DNA of 26,245 bases from positions 1 to 26,245 of the forward strand of contig BPQB01000165.1 of NCBI GenBank assembly GCA_019973155.2. The letters are read 5' to 3'. Below are positions 19,750 through 26,245 of this stretch, piece after piece (position 1 is the stretch's first letter; each line of letters opens with the position of its first letter). The position numbers and the translations under genes were made by a program. Source of the stretch: Phanerochaete sordida (lineage: Eukaryota; Basidiomycota; Agaricomycetes; Polyporales; Phanerochaetaceae). Below the pieces are notes generated by a model, which saw nothing but the letters and a program-made list of their open reading frames with translations, did not search any database and had not been told where the DNA came from.

Positions 19750-20572
19750 TACATACATGTATCCTACCGTGCTATGCCCCAATGTGCAGCCAACTCGGAC
19801 GAGCGGCTCGATTGCGCGAGACTTTGCAGCGGCGTGCGGGCGTGAGTGAAAGACTCCGTGTGAATGGCGACGCGACGAAGCTCTGCCTATGGGACAGCAT
19901 GGCACAAGTGATATAACATGCACTACTCTCGACGCGACGCGCACATGAGTATCAATGGGCGTGCGCGCAGGCGATACTCGAGACTTAGCAGTTTTCGGCG
20001 CAGCTTACATAAGCTACGCGGTAGATGCGCTCGGGCGGAGAGCATCGCACGAGTGGCAACGCGACTCACCTCTATGGCTATCCAGCGGCGTGGAAAACGC
20101 ATTCAGCATATTCGTTAAGCACGACGTACACACGGGGAACGCCAGTAGTGCGCACAGTCGACGCTCAAGACTTCTCCAGACACAGCTTACATAAGCAACG
20201 CGATAGGTACGCTCGGGCGAGAGATATCGTGCGAATTGCAGGGCGATGTGTCTGTATGCTATGCGGTGGCGTGCAATACCTATTCAGCGTGCTGTTGCAG
20301 CACGTCGTGCGCTCCGCGGCCGCCAGCAGTGCGTGCAGGCGACACTGAAGTCTCGACGCAGCTTACATAAGCGCTACATCTGGCGTGCTGGCATCAAGAC
20401 CCCGAACCCGCGTGGACAGACCTTGGCCTGCGCGTCGCCACGTGGAAGCAATGGGGCCAAACGAGCCGCGACCAAGCTTTCCATGTGTCGATGAATGCAT
20501 ACCGGCCGTATATGGGCATTCCCATCAAGCCGCGTAGCCGGCACAGAAGGGCAAGGCCCAGCACTCGAGGGC
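19750..20572. other. 3' noncoding and subterminal region of the KDZ element
   Basis: This lies between the transposase stop and the right inverted repeat. No gene is supported. Most of it is a diverged tandem repeat (about 19955-20374). A further ATGCAT lies at 20495-20500. No convincing AATAAA was seen. Confidence 0.6.
19955..20374 (+). repeat. Diverged ~180-bp tandem repeat, right subterminal region
   Basis: The 14-mer CAGCTTACATAAGC occurs at 20001, 20183 and 20359 (spacing 182 and 176 bp). Following sequence also corresponds between copies, for example GCTCGGGCG and a later ATTCAGC. Before each copy there is a related segment with GCAGGCGA..CT or a variant of it. About two full units plus partial ends are present. 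The core GCTTACATAAGC is nearly palindromic, suggesting protein-binding sites. Confidence 0.7.
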
Positions 20573-20672
20573 GAGTAATGCATTACAATGCCCCCAGCGA
20601 AACCTGGCGTTTGATGCATTAGGGCGCCCAGCCGCAGCTGGCGTGTAATGCATCATTCCTACAGCAAAGGCT
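20573..20672 (-). repeat. Right terminal inverted repeat of the KDZ element
   Basis: It is the reverse-complement partner of 8200-8299. ATGCAT occurs at 20578-20583, 20614-20619 and 20648-20653, spaced 36 and 34 bp apart. The outermost site lies 19 bp from the element end, against 20 bp on the left. Confidence 0.85.
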
Positions 20673-20680
20673 GCACGTCC
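20673..20680. repeat. Target-site duplication of the KDZ element, right copy
   Basis: GCACGTCC is identical to 8192-8199 and lies directly after the right inverted repeat. The codons CAC GTC then continue in the ORF2 frame. Confidence 0.85.
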
Positions 20681-21486
20681 AGAACTGCATCAGGGAGCAG
20701 ATCCAGCGGGACCAGCAGGATCAGCAGGACCAGCGGCCTCCTTCGACGGTCAGCTCGACGCCGCCCACGGACTCCTCTGACGACGATGCCAGTTCCATGG
20801 ACACCGCGGACGAGATCGCCCCGTACAGCCGCCCACTCTCCGCCGCGACGCTGCGTGAGATCGCAGGCTACGACCCCCACGCCGACGCTGACTCGGACAT
20901 CGACCGCCCGCCTTACATCGTCGCCGGCGACCTCAGCATCGAGAACGGCGCGTACCTGGTCTTTCAACGCATGTTCGGCGCACCCCACGTCCGCGGCAGT
21001 CCGCTACACGTCCCCAGCCCCGACCAAGCAGCTGATCGTCACGACCGCGATGGGCAAACGGGCCCAGTCACTCTCGCCGGCCTCGTCAACATCCGAGGCA
21101 TTAGCCTCACCATCCTCGCCATCGAGCTGCTCTTCTCCGCGAAGGACGGCTTGCTCTACTTCGTCGACGGCTCGATCCACGGCTGCATGGGATACGGCCG
21201 CACCGCCTACGAGATCGCCTTCCCCTACGACGACAGCGTCGGGTCGCCCTTTCTTTTTCCCGAGGAACAGCTTACATTTCGGCAGATCATCCACTTCTGG
21301 AGGACGCGCAACATCAACGGCGAGCACGACGAGCGCATCGCGCGCCTCGACTTTCTGCTCAACTTTCGCAGCGCCTGTTCTTCCGACGAGCACGTCCGCC
21401 GCCTTCGCAACTCACTGCGCCTCGGCAACGTTGGCCACGCCCGCGAGCTCATCTCCTATGAGCCCTGGGGTCGCCGTTGCGACTAG
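20681..21486 (+). pseudogene. ORF2, 3' part, separated from its 5' part by the KDZ insertion
   Basis: Frame 1 is open from the duplication to TAG at 21484-21486. Removing 12,481 bp makes it continuous with the frame ending at 8199. The total from 4275 is 4731 bp, exactly 1577 codons including the stop. The joining point lies in a Gln/Arg/Asp-rich coiled coil (IREQIQRDQQDQQDQ here). An acidic Ser/Thr linker follows, then a compact C-terminal region of about 150 residues with hydrophobic and aromatic segments such as LVNIRGISLTILAIELLF and GLLYFVDGSIHGCMGYG. No transmembrane segment is obvious and no family is recognised. By itself this piece has ATG codons only from 20791, so it may now be untranslated. 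Confidence 0.75.
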
Positions 21487-21490
21487 GCCT

Positions 21491-21569
21491 GTGAGTACCC
21501 CGCCGCCTCGACTGTACACGCTCGCTAACGACCTTGCGGCTCCGTTAGATACCTAGCGACATCGTGTAG
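21491..21569 (+). other. Candidate intron between ORF2 and Pol
   Basis: The donor GTGAGT is at 21491, a branch-like GCTAAC at about 21524 and a GTGTAG acceptor ending at 21569. Removing these 79 bp would place the ORF2 frame (after its TAG at 21484) in the Pol frame with no further stop. An alternative acceptor ending at 21548 also gives the Pol frame but leaves a TAG at 21554. Splice signals are good, but the donor lies after a stop codon. Confidence 0.35.
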
Positions 21570-21622
21570 GCTCGCCGCCACTCAGCGCGAGCCCTTGGTT
21601 CGGTTTCCTTTTCTCTCTGCTT

Positions 21623-24600
21623 ATGTCTTACGTCTGTATCGATAGGTTTTCGAGTCTTGTCTTTGTATTTTTAGGTCTTTGCGTCACGCGGGCCTTCGCC
21701 GCAGGTGCGCCCAGGCAGCCGACTCCGGGGCCGACACATCTTGTCGCGCCGCCGCCGGCTTCTGGCACATCGACGCCCACGCCCTTCGACTCGGCGATAG
21801 CGCGTTCACGCGCGATGACCGCTACGCTCGATGGGCGCGGCGACACGCCTCCGGATATGTTCACGGCCATTTTAGTTACCTGTATTATAGTGCTCGCCCT
21901 TGTATTTGTACGCCGTCGGTCTCGAAAGTCTCGCAGTCGTGTATATAGCCCAGAAAAGAATGTCGTCGAGTACTCTAGTGTAGCAATACAAAAGATATTC
22001 GACTACACTACCCTGCGCGACGATCTATGCGACGAAAAGACTTACCAGCGACGTGACTTAGCATTTCGAGCGACCCCCGGACTTCTACTTACCGACATAA
22101 GTAAGCCAGTCAGTGAAGACTGCTTACAAAGTAAGGATTTCGACTTACTCGATTCTCTTACTCTGCGAAACACCAAGGTAAGCCCAGGACTTACCTGGTG
22201 TAACGCCCACGCGCCCGAAACGCACGAAGTCTCGACCTCGTCGATGACCTCATCACCCACGTCACGCACCGATGCCGCGCTCGCCGAACGCCACGACGAC
22301 CACGCCACCACGCGCACTGTCGAAACTCGCACCGACATCACCGGCAACCCGGCACCTGCACCGTTCCGGACTGCACCCGACACACCGCGCCCACCGCGAT
22401 CAACGGCGGGCGCTCTCGCCCAATTTGGCACCCCCGATGCCGACGCCAAGCGCATCACCGACGCACGTGTCTTAGACGCCGAACCGCGCGCTTGCGCGCC
22501 AGATTCGTTGGACTTAGACTCTCAGCGCAAAATCACGGGCGCTATTGATCCTACACTTAGCACTGTTCCCCAAGTAAATTACCTATCAATAGATAATGAC
22601 TTTGCGGACATTGTGTGGGATGATATTGAGCCCATATTATTCACCTCGGACATGGAGAAATTCATGGAAGGCTTAGACGACGACGACACTATTATTACCT
22701 TTGACGGCAGTAACGTCTTTTCCTCTAAGCAGCCTATGAGCGCTCCCGAAGTCCTGACAGCATACAAGCGGGTGGACCGCAAGGTAAAGCCTGTGCCTGC
22801 TGTCTTTCCAGAAGATGCAAGAGTGATTCGTCGATTTCCTGAAGACCCACTCGCTTCGCTGCCCCCGCTTACGCCTCGACCACCCGTCTTCAAGCCGAAC
22901 GGAGGCAGACTCACTCAAGAGAATCTGGACTCAATGAACCTTAATCCAGAAGGGTTCTTGTGGCCAGAAGAGCTGAAGTTATTCCAGCACATCCTCCTGA
23001 TGAATCAGAATCACTTCGTCTTCGAAGACAGCCAGCGTGGGACCTTTAGAGAAGACTATTTCTCCCCGTACATTATCCCGGTAGTTCCTCACGTACCCTG
23101 GGCTTACAAGAATATTCCTATACCTTTAGGAATACACCAGAAAGTGATAGATTTACTCAGAGAGAAGATGGTTGCAGGCGTTTACGAGTCAAGCCAGTCA
23201 TCGTATCGCTCCAAGTGGTTCTGCGTTCTCAAGAAAAGCGGCAAGCTAAGGATTGTACACGACCTACAGCCACTCAACAAAGTTACTATACGGGACGCAG
23301 GCCTGCCTCCCAACTTAGATAACTTTGTAGAGCCTTTCGCAGGCCGTCAAGTATATACCGTTTTCGACTTATATTGGGGCTTCGACGCTCGTAAGGTTCA
23401 TCCGCAAAGCAGGGACATTACAGCCTTCTTAACTCCGCTAGGTTTACTACGGATTACGTCGCTGCCTACAGGCTTCACTAACTCACCTGCTGAGTTCCAA
23501 GCCTGCATGTCTTTTATCCTTCAAGACGAAATCCCTGACGTGGCTAATATCTTCATTGATGACTTGCCTATCAGAGGACCTGCGACACGCTACGAAGACG
23601 AGAATGGGAACCCAGAGGTCCTCAAGGAGAACCCTGGCATTAGACGGTTCATTTGGGAGCATGCGTTGGACGTACACCGAGTTATTCATCGTGTCGGTCA
23701 CGCCGGTGGAACTTTTGCCCCGTCCAAGGTCCAGCTAGCTCAGGAGAAGGTCGTAATCCTTGGTCAGCAGTGTAACCCGCAAGGCAGACTACCAGACGAG
23801 ACTCGAGTAGAGAAGATCCTTAACTGGCCTCCGCTCAAGACAGCGAAAGATGTCAGAGGATTTCTAGGTTTATGCGGTACAGTCAGACTATGGATAGAGA
23901 ATTACTCAGCTAAGGCTAGGCCTCTGGCAGAGCTTATTCGCCACGACGCAGAGTTTATATGGGACGAGCGACGACAAGCCGCTTTCGACGAGCTCAAGCG
24001 AGCAGTTACATCGCCACCAGCACTACAGCCGATAGACTACGAGTCAGAAAGGCCAGTCGTCCTCTCTGTAGACTCAAGCAGCACAGCAGTAGGAATAATC
24101 CTGTCTCAGATTGATGAGAAGGGGAAGAAGAGACCTGCTAGATATGGATCGATTCCTATGAACGAACGAGAAGCTCGATACTCGCAGCTTAAGCTAGAGC
24201 TGTATGGATTATTCCGTGCGCTCCGAGCTTACAGACTGTACATCATCGGAATAAAGAACCTCATAGTGGAGGTAGATGCGAAGTACATTAAAGGCATGCT
24301 CAATGACCCAGATCTCCAGCCTAATGCTACCATTAATCGCTGGATTCAGGGTATTTTGCTGTTCGACTTTGAGTTAGTACATGTACCAGCGGACAAACAT
24401 CGAGGACCCGATGCATTGTCTAGGAAGGAGTTAGCAGAGGGAGAAGAAGTAGAAGGAGAAGATGATAGTTGGGTAGATGAAATACCTCTGTACACGCCTG
24501 CAGAAGACTCGCCATGGATGCGAAATGTCACCATGTTATCAAGAGCAGTAAGCAAGTCGCCTAACGAAGTGATCCAGACTTTCAAGAGACATGTCTATAC

Positions 24601-26074
24601 ACCAGACAGCCCACCTCAGAAGCTTATACTGTCAGCCAAGGTAGAAGACCAGGATATTTCTCTAGCCGAGATTTATCACTTCCTTCAAACTACTCGTATG
24701 CCTAAGTTTGACACGACCCAGGAAAGACAGCGCTTTGTACAGAAAGCTCTTAAGTTCTACTGTACAGGGAAGGCTATGTATCGGCGCAAAGGACCTTTGG
24801 GACCAGTCAAAGTTATATTCCGAGCCCACAAGCGTGAAGAAATAATGCAAGCCGCCCACGAAGGACAAGGTCACCGAGGCGAACAAGCAGTACTTTCTAT
24901 GCTACGCCAGCGTTTCTACTGGCCCGGCATGCCCTCAGACGTCCATCACCATGTACAGTCTTGCCATCAGTGCCAGACTAGAAGTGTGAGGAAAGTAGAA
25001 GTCCCTATCATGGTCTCCACTCCCTCTACACTGTTCCTCAAGATCTATGTAGACGTTATGTTTATGCCCCAGACTAGAGGTTATAGGTGCATCGCAGCAG
25101 CAAGGGATGACTTGTCAGGAGCCGCAGAGGGAAGAGCTATGGGTCAGCCCAACTCTATCTCCATGGCAAAGTTTCTATGGGAGCAGATATTCTGTAGATA
25201 TGGAGCCGTTGGTCAAGTCGTTACAGATAACGGAAGCGAAGTAGAAGCAGCGTTCACCGAGCTTATGGATCGTTATGGGATCCCTCAAGTCAAGATCTCA
25301 GCCTATAATTCCAAGGCAAATGGAGTGGTAGAAAGAGGCCACTTCATCATTCGAGAGTCCATACTCAAGGCCTGTGCAGACAGAATCCAAGATTGGCCTA
25401 AGCACGTACCTCACGCCTTCTTCGCGGACCGAATCACTATACGCCGACAGACAGGTCACTCGCCGTACTACTTACTACATGGAGTAGAACCCGTACTACC
25501 TTTCGATTTGACAGAATCCACTTTCCTCGTGGATGGCTTCAAGCGAGGCATGAGTTCAAGTGATTTATTGGCCCTACGCATCAGGCAGCTTCAAAAGCGT
25601 CCAGACGACATAGCCAAGGCAGCCATGCTTCTAAGGAAGCACCGGTTCCAAGCAAAGGAGCAGTTTGAGAAGCGATACAAGACTCGTCTAGTCCGAGATT
25701 CTTATCCTCAAGGGACGCTAGTCTTAGTACGAAATAAGGCTAAGGAAAGCACCAATCAAAAGCATTTCGATCGTTACCTAGGCCCTTATGAAGTTGTAAG
25801 GCGCACTCGAAACGGTGCTTATGTGCTGCAGGAGCTTGATGGCACAGTATGGAGGCAAGCGATAGCGGCCTTTAGACTTATTCCTTACGTCTCTCGGTCT
25901 AGCAAATATCTGAAAGATATTATGGACGAGCTCGCAGAAGACAAGGACGAGGACTCAGACTCGGATCCATGGCTATCAGAGGTATCTGAAGAAGACTATG
26001 AATCAGACCGCCAAAGAAGGGACTCTGATTCAGAGTATGAGGATAAATCGTCGGAGTATTCATCCAGCAATTGA
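21623..26074 (+). CDS. Pol polyprotein: putative signal/TM segment, reverse transcriptase, RNase H, integrase
   Basis: This is a 1483-aa ORF in a frame different from ORF2; its frame is open from 21557. Residues 1-28 look like a signal peptide (hydrophobic LVFVFLGLCV, then TRAFAAGA). Residues 79-96 look like a transmembrane helix followed by RRRSRKSRSR. A Thr/Pro/Asp-rich spacer leads to RT: the WFCVLKKSGKLRIVHD region, D582 in VFDLYW, and D646-D647 in FIDD, where YxDD is usual. RNase H includes D817 (SVDSS) and the GPDALSR motif. Integrase has the HHCC zinc motif (HEGQGH to SCHQC) and catalytic D1144, D1202 (VTDNGS) and E1237 (NGVVERG). A GPY/F-like motif (RYLGPYEVV) and an acidic Ser/Asp/Glu tail end it; no chromodomain is seen. 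It would copy the RNA to DNA and insert it. The RT-RH-IN part is certain; the start codon and the meaning of the N-terminus are not. Confidence 0.92.
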   Translation: MSYVCIDRFSSLVFVFLGLCVTRAFAAGAPRQPTPGPTHLVAPPPASGTSTPTPFDSAIARSRAMTATLDGRGDTPPDMFTAILVTCIIVLALVFVRRRSRKSRSRVYSPEKNVVEYSSVAIQKIFDYTTLRDDLCDEKTYQRRDLAFRATPGLLLTDISKPVSEDCLQSKDFDLLDSLTLRNTKVSPGLTWCNAHAPETHEVSTSSMTSSPTSRTDAALAERHDDHATTRTVETRTDITGNPAPAPFRTAPDTPRPPRSTAGALAQFGTPDADAKRITDARVLDAEPRACAPDSLDLDSQRKITGAIDPTLSTVPQVNYLSIDNDFADIVWDDIEPILFTSDMEKFMEGLDDDDTIITFDGSNVFSSKQPMSAPEVLTAYKRVDRKVKPVPAVFPEDARVIRRFPEDPLASLPPLTPRPPVFKPNGGRLTQENLDSMNLNPEGFLWPEELKLFQHILLMNQNHFVFEDSQRGTFREDYFSPYIIPVVPHVPWAYKNIPIPLGIHQKVIDLLREKMVAGVYESSQSSYRSKWFCVLKKSGKLRIVHDLQPLNKVTIRDAGLPPNLDNFVEPFAGRQVYTVFDLYWGFDARKVHPQSRDITAFLTPLGLLRITSLPTGFTNSPAEFQACMSFILQDEIPDVANIFIDDLPIRGPATRYEDENGNPEVLKENPGIRRFIWEHALDVHRVIHRVGHAGGTFAPSKVQLAQEKVVILGQQCNPQGRLPDETRVEKILNWPPLKTAKDVRGFLGLCGTVRLWIENYSAKARPLAELIRHDAEFIWDERRQAAFDELKRAVTSPPALQPIDYESERPVVLSVDSSSTAVGIILSQIDEKGKKRPARYGSIPMNEREARYSQLKLELYGLFRALRAYRLYIIGIKNLIVEVDAKYIKGMLNDPDLQPNATINRWIQGILLFDFELVHVPADKHRGPDALSRKELAEGEEVEGEDDSWVDEIPLYTPAEDSPWMRNVTMLSRAVSKSPNEVIQTFKRHVYTPDSPPQKLILSAKVEDQDISLAEIYHFLQTTRMPKFDTTQERQRFVQKALKFYCTGKAMYRRKGPLGPVKVIFRAHKREEIMQAAHEGQGHRGEQAVLSMLRQRFYWPGMPSDVHHHVQSCHQCQTRSVRKVEVPIMVSTPSTLFLKIYVDVMFMPQTRGYRCIAAARDDLSGAAEGRAMGQPNSISMAKFLWEQIFCRYGAVGQVVTDNGSEVEAAFTELMDRYGIPQVKISAYNSKANGVVERGHFIIRESILKACADRIQDWPKHVPHAFFADRITIRRQTGHSPYYLLHGVEPVLPFDLTESTFLVDGFKRGMSSSDLLALRIRQLQKRPDDIAKAAMLLRKHRFQAKEQFEKRYKTRLVRDSYPQGTLVLVRNKAKESTNQKHFDRYLGPYEVVRRTRNGAYVLQELDGTVWRQAIAAFRLIPYVSRSSKYLKDIMDELAEDKDEDSDSDPWLSEVSEEDYESDRQRRDSDSEYEDKSSEYSSSN

Positions 26075-26245
26075 GGGCAAGGAACTGGGGACAGTTCAGA
26101 TTTCAAGCGACCCCCGGATATCGTGCGCCAAAGTTGTTTGTCACTAGATATGGATAGAATACACCTAGATTTGTAGGAGGACAGCTGTACAAGGAAGGAG
26201 ATGCCATATAAGGAAGGTCAGACTGAGAAGTTACTTTATAAGGAA
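26075..26245 (+). other. 3' end of the retroelement: untranslated tail and possible start of the 3' LTR
   Basis: There is no gene. Purine-rich runs at 26073-26090 and 26191-26201 are candidate polypurine tracts. A TG at 26202, directly after the second, could start the LTR. Three related motifs follow each other: ACAAGGAAGG (26189), ATAAGGAAGG (26208) and ATAAGGAA (26238). They contain TATA-like sequence, as expected in U3. The window ends before an LTR end can be recognised. Confidence 0.35.

Larger units (their letters stand above)
8200..20672 (+). mobile_element. KDZ (CxC2-type) DNA transposon nested in the retroelement ORF2
   Basis: This 12,473-bp element is bounded by about 100-bp imperfect inverted repeats and an 8-bp target duplication. 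It encodes an intact KDZ transposase (15656-19749), a two-domain RNase H1-N/viroplasmin-like protein (11624-12994) and an 873-aa basic/Pro-rich protein on the opposite strand (11443-8572). Subtracting the element plus one duplication copy (12,481 bp) restores a continuous ORF2 frame. Identical duplications and closed exon phases argue for a recent insertion. Large size, several genes and 8-bp duplications fit what is known of fungal and animal KDZ elements. Confidence 0.9.
1..26245 (+). mobile_element. Ty3/Gypsy-like LTR retrotransposon with extra ORF, interrupted by a nested KDZ transposon
   Basis: The order is leader, Gag-PR (186-4205), ORF2 (4206-8199 plus 20681-21486), Pol with RT-RNase H-integrase (21623-26074), then a short tail. 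Integrase lies downstream of RT/RNase H, which is the Ty3/Gypsy order rather than Ty1/Copia. Gag-PR and Pol share a moderate G+C codon style in their conserved domains, which supports them belonging to one element even though 17 kb now separates them. Complete LTRs cannot be delimited: the first 129 bases and the last bases do not match each other, so the window probably starts inside the 5' LTR and ends in or before the U3 of the 3' LTR. The copy is disabled by the insertion in ORF2 but otherwise has long open frames, so it is probably young. That everything from 1 to 26245 is a single element is an inference. Confidence 0.8.

Noticed and set aside
8210..20662. KDZ ends placed at TGATGCAT (8218) with flanking 8-mers as the duplication
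   Set aside because: The 8-mers next to those positions differ between sides. Moving the ends outward gives a perfect GCACGTCC duplication and restores the ORF2 frame.
20648..21556. Alternative plus-strand frame of 302 codons rich in Ser/Thr/Arg
   Set aside because: Low-complexity shadow of the ORF2 3' part. It starts within the inverted repeat and does not join the upstream frame.
1..26245. CRISPR arrays, tRNA, rRNA or bacterial operon features
   Set aside because: No regularly spaced short identical repeats and no recognisable RNA genes were seen. Introns and element types show a eukaryotic fungal genome.

Overview
The window looks like nuclear DNA from a mushroom-forming fungus (Agaricomycete). 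It is G+C-rich and has many 45-80 bp introns with GTRNGT donors, CT(R)A(C/Y)-type branch sites and YAG acceptors. Its two mobile-element families, Ty3-type LTR retrotransposons and KDZ/CxC2 DNA transposons, are abundant in that group. No ordinary host housekeeping gene is visible. The window reads as one transposon nested inside another.

Outer element (about 1-8199 plus 20681-26245): a Ty3/Gypsy-like retrotransposon, about 13.8 kb within the window once the nested insertion is subtracted. On the left are a leader with a candidate primer-binding site and a 1339-aa Gag-protease ORF with a CCHC zinc knuckle and a DTG protease. On the right is a 1483-aa Pol ORF with RT, RNase H, an HHCC/DDE integrase and a GPY/F-like tail. 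Between protease and RT, where this family usually has little or nothing, lies a very long extra frame (ORF2, about 1.6 kilocodons) of unrecognised function. ORF2 continues the Gag-PR frame across a single TAG. Pol begins with what looks like a signal peptide plus a transmembrane helix. A plausible short intron just after ORF2 would bring the ORF2 frame into the Pol frame across a second TAG.

Inner element (8200-20672, 12,473 bp): a KDZ (Kyakuja-Dileera-Zisupton) DNA transposon inserted into ORF2. It is flanked by an 8-bp duplication (GCACGTCC at 8192-8199 and 20673-20680). It has about 100-bp imperfect terminal inverted repeats, and each carries three ATGCAT-type sites at mirrored spacing. 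Removing the element and one duplication copy rejoins ORF2 exactly in frame.

The inner element carries three genes. (1) A minus-strand 6-exon gene (11443-8572) for an 873-aa basic and proline-rich protein. (2) A divergently transcribed gene (11624-12994) for a protein with two domains resembling the RNase H1 N-terminal/viroplasmin fold. (3) An 11-exon KDZ transposase of 1187 aa (15656-19749) with a CxC2 cysteine cluster and the D, D, E residues in place. All exon phases of the transposase and of the 873-aa gene close without a stop, so the element looks recently inserted and possibly active. A 2.7-kb gene-free stretch (12995-15655) and diverged ~180-bp tandem repeats (about 19955-20374) complete it.

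All exon boundaries were placed by eye from splice signals and frame closure. Family assignments rest on motif recognition, not on searches.
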